Notes under the pieces: generated by a model
Told to the model about the DNA's origin: nothing
Databases searched by the model: none
What the model saw: only the letters and a program-made list of their open reading frames with translations
Assembly: GCF_001590905.1 (NCBI RefSeq)
Contig: NZ_BCTT01000003.1
Location: 124,001-188,000 of the forward strand
DNA: 64,000 nt
Source of the DNA: Serratia grimesii NBRC 13537
GTDB taxonomy: Bacteria > Pseudomonadota > Gammaproteobacteria > Enterobacterales > Enterobacteriaceae
Direction of reading: 5' to 3'
Translations under genes and position numbers: made by a program
Part shown: one piece after another, positions 30,570-39,174 of the stretch
Position numbering within the stretch: position 1 is the stretch's first letter
Layout: each line of letters opens with the position of its first letter

Positions 30570-31648
30570 GGCTGCCCCATCCGACGTAAGAATTGCTGTT
30601 GCTGTGCCAGCAGTTCGCGGTAACCAATGCAGCGATATTCCATACCATGCTGCGCCGCCAGTTGCGCCACTATGGCGGCCAGCGCCGGGTAATGTCGATG
30701 ATTCCAACCGGGGAACAAATGGTGGGTCAGATGATAATTCAACCCGCCGGTCAGATGCTGTAATCCACGTGGTGAGGTTTCCCAATCGCACGCAGTAGCA
30801 AAATTGTGTCGGTACCAACCGTGCGGCATGCTTTCGCCTTCCGGCACAGAGTAAAACTCAGCCTGCGCCCAATGGGTGCCCAATAACAAGAACACCACCA
30901 ACAGTGAAGCGCACATTTGACTGAGTGCGTAAGCCAACAACACCCATTGCCAGCTGATGCCGTTCTGTTGACATAACACCAGCGGTACTGCCAGTACCAG
31001 CAGCAGATGGCCAATCTTGCACAGGATAAACACGGCCCAACCACCACCGCCCGGTAAAATGTTCTTTTCATGCAATGGGGTTTTACCCATGCGATCCGAC
31101 CAGTCAAAAATCCAGGCGATATAGGGCAGAGAGAGTGCGGCAATCATCGGCCAATACAGATGTTGATAGCGCATATGTTTACGCCAGCGCTGGAACGGCG
31201 TCTGGCGAAAGAAACCATTTTCCTCGGTATCCAAATCATAATGTTCAACATTGGCATAAACATGGTGATAATCCACGTGCCGCACGCGCCAGTAGTCTGG
31301 ATCCACCCCCAACGGCAACGTGACTAACCGTCCTACCAACCGGTTGGCCCAAGGGCTGCGCAAAAAGGCATTATGCGAAGCATCATGATTCACATTCACA
31401 TTGAGCAGCATCCCCATCATCACAAACAGGAAATAACAGCCGAAAAACGCCCACGGCTGTTGCTGCATCACGCTCAAAACATAAAAACCACAGCACAACA
31501 CCAGCAGCAGTGCCGCTTTAGCCAGTCGCCAGCCGTCGGCATAACGGTGATCACCCGCCAGATACGCGTGCGCGGCATGTTTGAGCGCACGATGAAACGC
31601 CTGTTCGCCATCGGCAGGAAAACGCAGCGGTGGGAGTGCGTCAGCCAT
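30566..31648 (-). CDS. membrane fatty acid desaturase B
   Basis: The 360-residue paralogue of the next gene has the same His boxes: NHDASHNAF, RHVDYHHVYAN and HLTHHLFPGWNHRHYP. It has four or more membrane segments. Substrate chain and double-bond position cannot be read from sequence. It overlaps the fatty acid hydroxylase gene by 8 nt and the second desaturase by 4 nt. Confidence 0.88.
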   Translation of the reverse strand: MADALPPLRFPADGEQAFHRALKHAAHAYLAGDHRYADGWRLAKAALLLVLCCGFYVLSVMQQQPWAFFGCYFLFVMMGMLLNVNVNHDASHNAFLRSPWANRLVGRLVTLPLGVDPDYWRVRHVDYHHVYANVEHYDLDTEENGFFRQTPFQRWRKHMRYQHLYWPMIAALSLPYIAWIFDWSDRMGKTPLHEKNILPGGGGWAVFILCKIGHLLLVLAVPLVLCQQNGISWQWVLLAYALSQMCASLLVVFLLLGTHWAQAEFYSVPEGESMPHGWYRHNFATACDWETSPRGLQHLTGGLNYHLTHHLFPGWNHRHYPALAAIVAQLAAQHGMEYRCIGYRELLAQQQQFLRRMGQP

Positions 31649-32774
31649 GCGACACTCCCGTCGGAACCGGCTGTTTCGCCCGGCCCCAACCTAATGCCAC
31701 GCAAACGCCGTGCAGTGCGATAATGGCCATCGCAATTTGCCAATAGCGCTGCGGCCACCCGAGATAACCGATGAACAACAGCGGAATACTCAGCGTAATC
31801 ACCAGCCAGGCCACAATCGCCCAGCGATGCCCTTCTGTCATGCCGCCCAACGCCATTGATCCAAACGCCAACAGGACCAACAGCGTCATTTGCGGCCAGT
31901 TAACATCACTGTAGCCGTAGCCGTACTGGTAAACATAACCTATGACCAGCGTAAACAGCAGCATCGCACCGCTGAACACGCTAAGTGCTGAGCAACGGAA
32001 ACGCCCCGTTGTCGCTTTAGGCCGCCAGGACAGACGTAAATAACGCAAGAAAGGAAGATTGCTCGCCCAGAACGGATTGGCGGACGGCTTATCGCCACTG
32101 ACGCCATACACAAATGGCGTTTCAGGCAGGTTCGGACAAAAAGTACCGAACAACTTATCCCAGAAGATAAAGCTGCCGCCAAAATTTTTGTTCGAATAGG
32201 CCAGGTCTTTAACGTGATGCACCCGATGATGCGCCGGCGTGACCAGTATTTTCTCCAACAGACCAAGCTTAGGCGTTAGCGCATTATGGTTAAACAGCTG
32301 AATGCTGTAGTGCAGGATAGACACCGTGACAAACACTGACAACGGCACACCCAGCAGCGCCAATACTAAAAAGAACGGGATCGACGTTAGCGACGAATAC
32401 CAGGAATTGCGAACCCCCAACGAGAGATTGAAATGCTCCCCCTGGTGATGCACCACATGCACCGCCCACAGCACCCGTAAATAATGGTGCAGGCGATGCA
32501 ACCAGTAAAAACCCAAGTCCCACGCCAGCAGGGCAAACAGCCACATTAGCACCGGTGGCCAGGTATCCAACAGGCCCAGGCTGAAGTGTGCTGCCACATA
32601 GCCATAGCAGGTGATCTCCAACCCACGGAACAGCCACAGCATGATATGACCGGAGTTCAGATTGAACACCAGATCGTGCCAGTTCACCTGGCGCCGCTGC
32701 GCGTATTGCAACACCAGCGCCTCACCAATGACGACAAACAGCATGAACAGGATCGGCATCGCCAGTTCGCTCAT
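31641..32774 (-). CDS. fatty acid hydroxylase / sterol desaturase superfamily protein
   Basis: This 377-residue integral membrane di-iron enzyme has His clusters FYWLHRLHHYLRVLWAVHVVHH (two boxes, about 88-110) and TPAHHRVHHVKD at about 180. This is the PF04116 pattern seen in carotenoid and lipid hydroxylases. The C-terminal third is an additional set of four hydrophobic helices, longer than the simplest members. It probably hydroxylates or cleaves a lipid chain, but the substrate is unknown. It overlaps the PAP2 gene by 4 nt. Confidence 0.85.
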   Translation of the reverse strand: MSELAMPILFMLFVVIGEALVLQYAQRRQVNWHDLVFNLNSGHIMLWLFRGLEITCYGYVAAHFSLGLLDTWPPVLMWLFALLAWDLGFYWLHRLHHYLRVLWAVHVVHHQGEHFNLSLGVRNSWYSSLTSIPFFLVLALLGVPLSVFVTVSILHYSIQLFNHNALTPKLGLLEKILVTPAHHRVHHVKDLAYSNKNFGGSFIFWDKLFGTFCPNLPETPFVYGVSGDKPSANPFWASNLPFLRYLRLSWRPKATTGRFRCSALSVFSGAMLLFTLVIGYVYQYGYGYSDVNWPQMTLLVLLAFGSMALGGMTEGHRWAIVAWLVITLSIPLLFIGYLGWPQRYWQIAMAIIALHGVCVALGWGRAKQPVPTGVSHG

Positions 32775-33391
32775 CCTATTTCTCCTTTGACGGTATCTCG
32801 CCGCACGCTATTGATGCGCTGCACCACCCAACCGGCAATAAATGCCAACAGTGCCCCACTGACCAGATCAACCAGCAAATGGCGACGCAATTGCAGGATG
32901 GAAAACGCGATCGCCAGCGCCCATACCATGAGCAACGCCGTTCTCACTTTACGCTGCTTATCGCTCAATGCCCACACGGCCAACACCGTCAGCGCCATGT
33001 GTAGCGAAGGCAGGCAATTTTGCAGTGAATCAACCTGGGTCAGTGCCGCCAGCAGTTGTGAACTTAACCCGTCCCCCTTGTCTTGCGGATAAACCAAGGT
33101 CGTTGGCCACAACAGGTATATCGCTCCAGCGCCCACTGCGGCCAGTTGCATCGCTGCTCTCAGCCATTTGACCCGCTCAATCGGCGCTAACAGATAGCCG
33201 AGCGGAACAATGATAAAGAAAGACAGATACAACCAAATGGCGGTCGGACTAAACGGGATCCCGCGGTCAATTGCTGATGGCGGGAGCACTGTGCCCGTAC
33301 TTTGTAGACGGTCGGTTAACGTATAAACGACGCCCACGAGTCCCCAGCCCAGCAACATCTGCCACAACCGATACGCGATCATTCTCATCAT
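32771..33391 (-). CDS. PAP2-superfamily membrane phosphatase
   Basis: This 206-residue protein has about five to six membrane helices. The catalytic signatures are NCLPSLHMAL (SxH) at about residue 128 and LRRHLLVDLVSG (R-H-D) at about 168. This is the lipid phosphate phosphatase / phospholipid-type transferase fold. In the operon it could dephosphorylate or transfer a lipid head group. The first box is not obvious, so it is closer to the inositol-phosphorylceramide-synthase-like PAP2_3 branch. Confidence 0.8.
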   Translation of the reverse strand: MMRMIAYRLWQMLLGWGLVGVVYTLTDRLQSTGTVLPPSAIDRGIPFSPTAIWLYLSFFIIVPLGYLLAPIERVKWLRAAMQLAAVGAGAIYLLWPTTLVYPQDKGDGLSSQLLAALTQVDSLQNCLPSLHMALTVLAVWALSDKQRKVRTALLMVWALAIAFSILQLRRHLLVDLVSGALLAFIAGWVVQRINSVRRDTVKGEIG

Positions 33392-34671
33392 GCCCCCGCC
33401 TGGCGGATAATCCGTCTTCTCTTACGATCAAACTGCGGCATCACCGTCTGTACCGTCCGTTGCCACTCCAGATTCGCGGTCGCAATGCCCTGTTGTTCAA
33501 ACAATGCCGTTAGCTGTGACTGGCAGTGAGCCAACTCAGCCTCGCTGCAATCGGCGATCAGATGCAATTGCGTCTCACCGTATTGGATCAGCCGGTAATC
33601 GCTGGTCAGCGGCAACGCATTGGCAATCGCGCGGCTGCACACGTCGGCAAATACCACCTGTGGTTGTTCAAACCTATTGGGCAACACCAGTTGATCGTCA
33701 CGCCGCCCTTCAATACGCGCAATCGCCATTGATCGCTGCCCACAAGGGCAAGGTTCCGTCTGTTTGACCAACACATCATCCAGCCGGTAGCGCACAATCG
33801 GTTGGGTGCTACGGGTAAAGTCAGTGATCAACGGCGTAAAACGCTGCTCATCAATCCACTGCGGTTCAATATGCAAGAACTCTTCGTTCAGATGCAGGGT
33901 ACCGTGCGCACAAGTAGCCGCCAGGAAGCCCTCAGTGGCCTGATACACCTCACCTACCACGGGAAAAACCTGCGCCAGCAGACGCCGGTCTTGTTCTTCC
34001 AGCACTTCTGCCACCGAAATCACCTTCTTTACCTCGAGATGAATCTGTTTGGCTAACACCGCTAGCGCCAATGCGCGCAGTACCTGCGCCGGTGCGACAA
34101 TGATGGTGGGTGCCTGCTGCTCCAGCCGGGATAGCTGTGGGGTAAAAGGCGCAAAAAGATCGTAAAACACCAGACTCAGCCAACGATTGTTCACGCTGTG
34201 ATACAGGTTATTGTCCGCCCGCAGAAACAGCGCCACGCGTTCACCGGCAAACAGACCGTCCGGCAGCATTTTCGCCAGCATGCCTCCGGCCCAAACCTGT
34301 TGTTCACGTGGACTGACGACAAAAATGCCACGTTGTCCTGACGTCCCTGACGACAGGCCTACGCTGTATTTCCCGATTTTTGGCGTGAAATCCCGTTCCA
34401 CCTCACTGCGTTGCGCGCAGGCTAACAGTGCGTCGCGTTGCAATCCGGCGGTGTTCATTTGATCGAACTGCGCCATCATCAACGCCTTATCCATCAGCGG
34501 CCAAGTGGCGATCGCTTGCCGGCTGACACGCCGGAAATAAGGGCTTTTAGTCAACACGCTCCGGGCAAAGCGTTTTAGTTGCCTCTTCTGGTAGGCTTCC
34601 AAAGAATGGCGATCGGAAAAGACTAAACGGCGGGCCCGAAAGTAGTGCCACAGTGTCATTAACGGGATCAT
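33388..34671 (-). CDS. PaaK/CoF-synthetase-type adenylating enzyme
   Basis: This 427-residue member of the F390-synthetase/phenylacetate-CoA-ligase-like branch has the P-loop VGLSSGTSGQRGIFVVS at about residue 104. YQATEGFLA is the adenylate motif, and RYRLDDVL with a CPCGQ pair follows, as in PaaK enzymes. It likely activates a carboxylic acid as acyl-AMP, perhaps the fatty chain made by the KAS III. It overlaps both neighbours by 4 nt. Confidence 0.8.
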   Translation of the reverse strand: MIPLMTLWHYFRARRLVFSDRHSLEAYQKRQLKRFARSVLTKSPYFRRVSRQAIATWPLMDKALMMAQFDQMNTAGLQRDALLACAQRSEVERDFTPKIGKYSVGLSSGTSGQRGIFVVSPREQQVWAGGMLAKMLPDGLFAGERVALFLRADNNLYHSVNNRWLSLVFYDLFAPFTPQLSRLEQQAPTIIVAPAQVLRALALAVLAKQIHLEVKKVISVAEVLEEQDRRLLAQVFPVVGEVYQATEGFLAATCAHGTLHLNEEFLHIEPQWIDEQRFTPLITDFTRSTQPIVRYRLDDVLVKQTEPCPCGQRSMAIARIEGRRDDQLVLPNRFEQPQVVFADVCSRAIANALPLTSDYRLIQYGETQLHLIADCSEAELAHCQSQLTALFEQQGIATANLEWQRTVQTVMPQFDRKRRRIIRQAGA

Positions 34672-35474
34672 AAATCCCCCTCATGGCACAGCAGGATCTC
34701 GGCATTACCACTCGCCCACAACTGGTTCAGCCGCTCCAACGTGCGATAATAGGCATTAGAATCCTCCATCACCAGGTTGGCCAACCGTGAAGGCCCACGC
34801 AACTGCTGGTAGCTTAACGGAGACCAGGCAGCGTCGCTGGCCAGCAGTGTCCAACCGCTGTCCGTGAGGATAAATGCACCTATATGGCCGGCAGCATGCC
34901 CTGGCAGGTCTACCAACACGATTTGCCCGTCGCTGCCCGGCAACGCATACCCGCGATCGAAGGGTGCGAGCAAAGCAGGTAGGCTGACCTGAGGAAAACC
35001 TTCGATGAACGTCAGGTTAGTCTCGAAACTCTCTGGAATCAGGCCGGGAATAAAGGCGCGTTTTAACGCTGCAAAGCCTCGCAGTTCACGAGTTTGCCGC
35101 CATCCTTCACCGGAACAGATAAAACCGAGGTGCGCGAAATCACGCAGCCCGGCAACGTGATCTGCATGAAAATGTGAAACGATTAACGCCTGGATATCAT
35201 TGGCGTCATAACCTGCGGTGCGCAACTGGTGTGCCAACGATTCTCTGGGATCGAAATACACCGGCGTCATCTGCCGGTAAATGCGGAAAATGCCAGACTG
35301 CGTCTGCTGCTGGAAATAGTGCGCGTAGCCAGTGTCCCACAGCCAACGTCGTTCTCCCACCTCCAACAGATAAGCACGTGCGGGGAATTTGCACACCCGG
35401 AATCCTGCGCCACGCAACGCCATACAACCGATATGGGTACAATACCCCACGTCAAAAACGGTCACCTTAGCCAT
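34668..35474 (-). CDS. MBL-fold metallo-hydrolase
   Basis: The 268-residue di-zinc hydrolase has the HxHxDH motif in VSHFHADHVAGL at about residues 98-109. Further zinc ligands lie in DLPGHAAGH, and the late His in CHEGDL. The overall plan is like AHL lactonases and related thioesterase-like hydrolases. In this operon it could release an acyl product from a thioester or open a lactone ring. It overlaps the SDR gene by 8 nt. Confidence 0.82.
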   Translation of the reverse strand: MAKVTVFDVGYCTHIGCMALRGAGFRVCKFPARAYLLEVGERRWLWDTGYAHYFQQQTQSGIFRIYRQMTPVYFDPRESLAHQLRTAGYDANDIQALIVSHFHADHVAGLRDFAHLGFICSGEGWRQTRELRGFAALKRAFIPGLIPESFETNLTFIEGFPQVSLPALLAPFDRGYALPGSDGQIVLVDLPGHAAGHIGAFILTDSGWTLLASDAAWSPLSYQQLRGPSRLANLVMEDSNAYYRTLERLNQLWASGNAEILLCHEGDL

Positions 35475-36483
35475 GCAGCGCGCCCCCCTGCCGTTTAAAC
35501 CATTCGCCGGTCATACGAATTCCCTCATCCATCGAATAGCGCGGCAGGTAGCCCAGTTCTTCAATAGCACGGGTCTGGCTAAGCGTCATATCGAAATACA
35601 CCGCCGCCACGCTATAACGGGTCAGCAGGGGTTCTTTGCCGGTAAAACGGGCCAGCAGTTCCAAACAGCCTGCCAGCACACTCAGCAAGGGATAAGGCAC
35701 CGCCTGTAGCCGATAACGTAATCCCAACTGCTGACGCAGCAACGCATCCAGCATATCTGCCAGCCGTTGTGGTTGATGGTTTGTGATGTTGTACACCGCG
35801 CCGGAGGGCAACCGATGCTGACGGCTCGCCAGATCCATCGCGTGCACCACGTTGAGCACGAAGGTCAGGTCCAGTAGCGCGTTCCCTCCACCGGGCAAGC
35901 GAAGCACGCCACTATCGCGGTCCAACTGTTGCAGCAGGCGTGGCACAATCACCCGGTCATGCGGGCCAAACAGCCCTCTCGGGCGAAGAATAATGTAGGT
36001 GGTTTGCGGGTAACGGAGCACCCGCTCCTGCAACCGTTGTTCCGCAGCGTATTTGCTGGCCGCGTAATGATTGGCGAAACGACGGGCGCGGTATCCTTCA
36101 TCAACATATTGATGAACGTTAAAATCAAAGTAAATCGCCGGCGTGGAAATATGAATAAAGCGCCGCACGCCACAAACCCCTGCCGCCTCCACCAACTTTT
36201 CTGTGGCAACCGCATTGGCCTGATAAAACTCGGCCTTACTGCCCCACGGAGAAGACTTTGCCGCACAGTGCCACACCCAATCACAGCCCAGCATCAATTG
36301 TCGACACTCTTCCGCCGTGGCCTGTGCTAAATCCAATGGGCTAAACTCGGCCCCCAGTAGCCTCAGTTCTTCTCCAGCCCGCTTGTCGCGCCCGGTAGCC
36401 TGCACCTGATAACCCGCGTCCAGCAACCACTGCGCCGCATTGCGCCCTAGCCCACTGGTGGCCCCCGTGACCAACACCTTCAC
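35467..36483 (-). CDS. extended SDR / 3-beta-HSD-type NAD(P)-dependent oxidoreductase
   Basis: The 338-residue protein has the extended-SDR nucleotide motif VTGATSGLGRNAAQ at residues 4-17, HISTPAIYFD (active-site Ser region) and YAASKYAAEQ (YxxxK). The architecture resembles OleD and sterol dehydrogenases, suggesting reduction of a 3-keto acid or ester from the KAS III. It overlaps the KAS III gene by 4 nt. Confidence 0.85.
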   Translation of the reverse strand: MKVLVTGATSGLGRNAAQWLLDAGYQVQATGRDKRAGEELRLLGAEFSPLDLAQATAEECRQLMLGCDWVWHCAAKSSPWGSKAEFYQANAVATEKLVEAAGVCGVRRFIHISTPAIYFDFNVHQYVDEGYRARRFANHYAASKYAAEQRLQERVLRYPQTTYIILRPRGLFGPHDRVIVPRLLQQLDRDSGVLRLPGGGNALLDLTFVLNVVHAMDLASRQHRLPSGAVYNITNHQPQRLADMLDALLRQQLGLRYRLQAVPYPLLSVLAGCLELLARFTGKEPLLTRYSVAAVYFDMTLSQTRAIEELGYLPRYSMDEGIRMTGEWFKRQGGALHG

Positions 36484-37490
36484 GGCAGCAGTACCATGCC
36501 AGCCAGCGATAACCCGGCGGCGGTACCAATCAGCATCACCGGTTTCCCTGGGTTAAAGCGACCATCGGTAACCGCAGCATGCAGTGCCGTGGGAATAGAC
36601 GCCGCAACCTGATTGCCGTGATAGCGGTAAATATCCACCAGTACCTCGCTGGACACATGCAGGCGCTTACGCATATGTTCAAGTGACAGATGACTTGCCT
36701 GATGCGGCACCACCGTGGCGATCTGCGCCAACGTCAGGCCGCTGGCAGCAAGCAGACGAGCCAGGTAGTCTTCGATCAACGCCGAGGCCTGACGGAACAG
36801 TTGTTTACCTTGCATATGAAACAGGAAGTCGCTGCCTGTCATACCGGCCCGCGGATTACGTCGGGTCCCTCCGGCACGGATCTCACACAATTCGCTGCCT
36901 TCGGGGTAGGTTTCCACCAGGCTGGCCAGAATGCCACTGGTTCCATCACCCCGCTCCACAATGGCACAAGCCGCCCCGTCGCCAAAAATCAGTGAGGACT
37001 CTTCGTGATCCCAGTCGATGCCGCGCGAGGCCAAATCTGCCGAGATAATCGCAATACGTTTATAGGTCCCGGCATTGAGCAAACCGGCAGCCACCTGCAT
37101 CGCAGAGATAAAACTGACACAGCTGCTATTAATATCGAAGCCTGCCGTACCGGGTGCCAAACCGGCGATTTTGAGAATGTGCGCAGCAGTACAAGGCAGC
37201 GCTTGCACTGAGATCGCTGAAGCGGAAATCAATAAGTCGATGGATTGCGCGTCGATATTGCAACGGGTCAAGGCATCCTGTAACGCGGCAACGGCCAGCT
37301 CAGCCTGACTCGCATCATCAGCAGCGTGATAACGGTGGACGATGCCGGAGCGTTTTTCGACGTAACCGACTGGCTTGCGCAACAACCTGTCCAGAGTGGA
37401 AGATTCGACGCGATTAGGCGGTAACGCCGCCCCAGTAGCGATGACTTTAAGAGGCAGCAACGCAGGTGACGAAAAAGAGTGTATTGTCAT
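36480..37490 (-). CDS. 3-oxoacyl-ACP synthase III (FabH/OleA-like)
   Basis: This 336-residue thiolase-fold enzyme joins an acyl primer to a second chain or extender. The catalytic Cys is in FDINSSCVSFISAMQVA at about residue 118, and the His in VVPHQASHLSL. The third residue lies in YHGNQVAASIP, where FabH has GNTSAAS; the Thr-to-Gln change suggests a non-standard substrate. It opens the lipid operon. No strong ribosome-binding site is visible before the ATG, so translation may be weak. A second acyl carrier or FabD-like gene is absent, so it must use the host pool. Confidence 0.85.
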   Translation of the reverse strand: MTIHSFSSPALLPLKVIATGAALPPNRVESSTLDRLLRKPVGYVEKRSGIVHRYHAADDASQAELAVAALQDALTRCNIDAQSIDLLISASAISVQALPCTAAHILKIAGLAPGTAGFDINSSCVSFISAMQVAAGLLNAGTYKRIAIISADLASRGIDWDHEESSLIFGDGAACAIVERGDGTSGILASLVETYPEGSELCEIRAGGTRRNPRAGMTGSDFLFHMQGKQLFRQASALIEDYLARLLAASGLTLAQIATVVPHQASHLSLEHMRKRLHVSSEVLVDIYRYHGNQVAASIPTALHAAVTDGRFNPGKPVMLIGTAAGLSLAGMVLLP

Positions 37491-37739
37491 TATTGTTGTT
37501 GATTAACCTGACTATCCATAAAGCGATCTCCCGGCGCTATCCTACTAACAGCGGCGAGTCATCCCCGGTTTTAAATCCCAAAGTGCCCGCAAACAGGGGC
37601 TATTGATTGTTGTTATGCACTGCAAACAGCCGGCAGGCGCCGACGAATAATTGTAACAATACTGAGATATTAAGTTTACGGCAAGGAAGCAAAAATAGGC
37701 AGGCGAAGGCGTAAAAATTGTAGGCGGGAAGAGTACACC

Positions 37740-37758
37740 GCCGCTGTTATACAGCGGC
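37740..37758. terminator. hairpin after narI
   Basis: GCCGCTG/CAGCGGC with loop TTATA lies 14 bases past the narI stop. It has no T-run on the minus strand but is well placed to end nar transcription before the lipid operon, which runs the same way. Confidence 0.45.
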
Positions 37759-37771
37759 AGTGTTTTGATGC

Positions 37772-38449
37772 TCAGCGGCGGTTGCGTACCAACTGATAGC
37801 GGCGAGTCAGATACTCTAGCGGTACACTCCAGATATGTACCAGGCGGCAGAACGGGAACAGCACGAACAGTGTCATACCCAGAACCATATGCAGTTTAAA
37901 GATTGGAGCCACCCCTACCAGATGTTCTGATGCACCAGCGTGGAAGGTCACCACAGCCTGCGCCCAACCCACCAGTTTCATCATTTCACTGCCGTCCATA
38001 TGTTGGGCGGAGAACGGAATGGTCAGCAAACCGAGGCACACCTGCACCACCAATAGCGTCAGGATCATGATATCGGCAAAGCTGCTGGTCGCCCGTACCC
38101 GTGGATTGGTCAGACGGCGTTTGAGCAACAACGCACCGCCGATCAGTGTCATCACACCGCAGGCACCACCGGCAATCATCGCCAGCTTCTGCTTCACATC
38201 AATCGGCAGGAAGGATTCATACATCCAATGCGGCGTCAGCATGCCGAGGAAGTGCCCGGCAAAAATGCCCAGAATACCGATGTGGAACAGGTTGGAGGCC
38301 AGTCGCATCCCTTTTTTATCCAGCATCTGGCTGGATCCGGCACGCCAGGTGTATTGGCCGTAATCGTAACGCAGCCAACTGCCGATCAGGAAAATCGCTC
38401 CCGCCAGATAGGGGTAGATATCGAAGAAGAACTGATTTAAAAATTGCAT
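37772..38449 (-). CDS. narI: respiratory nitrate reductase gamma chain NarI
   Basis: This 225-residue membrane anchor carries two b haems and oxidises quinol. It has five helices, with His ligands in [15 protein letters not shown] and in [22 protein letters not shown]. The length is that of E. coli NarI. It is the last gene of narGHJI. Confidence 0.96.
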   Translation of the reverse strand: MQFLNQFFFDIYPYLAGAIFLIGSWLRYDYGQYTWRAGSSQMLDKKGMRLASNLFHIGILGIFAGHFLGMLTPHWMYESFLPIDVKQKLAMIAGGACGVMTLIGGALLLKRRLTNPRVRATSSFADIMILTLLVVQVCLGLLTIPFSAQHMDGSEMMKLVGWAQAVVTFHAGASEHLVGVAPIFKLHMVLGMTLFVLFPFCRLVHIWSVPLEYLTRRYQLVRNRR

Positions 38450-38451
38450 GA

Positions 38452-39174
38452 TTAGCGTCCTTTGGTTCCGGTTAGCGCATCCGTCAGGTCCAGGTATTGC
38501 GGTGCCACCGCGCCGGCAAAACGCCGTTGGTGCGCCACTTGCTGCGCCGAAGCGCAGCCCTGCTCGCCTAGAAACTTAACTTGTTCCTCTTCCCATACTG
38601 CGTCTAGTGCCTGCGGCGTGTCATCGCGAGCTTCTTTTGCAACCTGGGACTCCAGCGTTTGAGACTGAACTTCACTGCCAGATAACACCAGCAGCAGATC
38701 AAACAGTACTGCATACGGACTTTCACGCTGTTGTAACCGCGCGCCAAGCAGTGCCAGGATCGGCGCAATATCCTGCAACCCACCCGCGGCCTGTTCCTTG
38801 CTGCGGCTAGCGAGATACTCCAGATACAGCGGCAAGAAATCCGGCAGTTCGCGGCTGTCGATCTCCAGCCCGGCTTCGCGGTATTGCGCCATCAGATCGA
38901 CCATGGCCTGGCCGCGATCGCGCGACTCGCCATGCACATGCTCAAACAGCAACAGTGAGGTGGCGCGCCCTCGATCGAACAGCTCACAGTATTCGGCCTG
39001 CACGTCCAACAATGGGCGAGCGCAAAAACGGCGAATAAACAAGATCAGCTGTGCACTGTGATGCAAATCCAGTTCGCTGGCCGGTTCCAGCGCTTCAACC
39101 AGCGCCTGCTGATGGTCAAACAGCGCCTGCTCCGGGTAGTCCAGCAGGCGAGCAATCACTTTCAGGCTGATCAT
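38452..39174 (-). CDS. narJ: nitrate reductase molybdenum-cofactor assembly chaperone NarJ
   Basis: This 240-residue redox-enzyme maturation protein is needed to fit Mo-bisMGD into NarG before membrane docking. It has the family block [17 protein letters not shown] and [18 protein letters not shown] at about 75-93. It overlaps narH by 4 nt and ends two bases before narI. Confidence 0.95.
   Translation of the reverse strand: MISLKVIARLLDYPEQALFDHQQALVEALEPASELDLHHSAQLILFIRRFCARPLLDVQAEYCELFDRGRATSLLLFEHVHGESRDRGQAMVDLMAQYREAGLEIDSRELPDFLPLYLEYLASRSKEQAAGGLQDIAPILALLGARLQQRESPYAVLFDLLLVLSGSEVQSQTLESQVAKEARDDTPQALDAVWEEEQVKFLGEQGCASAQQVAHQRRFAGAVAPQYLDLTDALTGTKGR

Noticed and set aside
29484-37490. 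Identification of the lipid operon as oleABCD
   Set aside because: No OleB-type hydrolase is present, the adenylase is of the PaaK/CoF type and not an OleC-type ligase, and three di-iron enzymes are extra.
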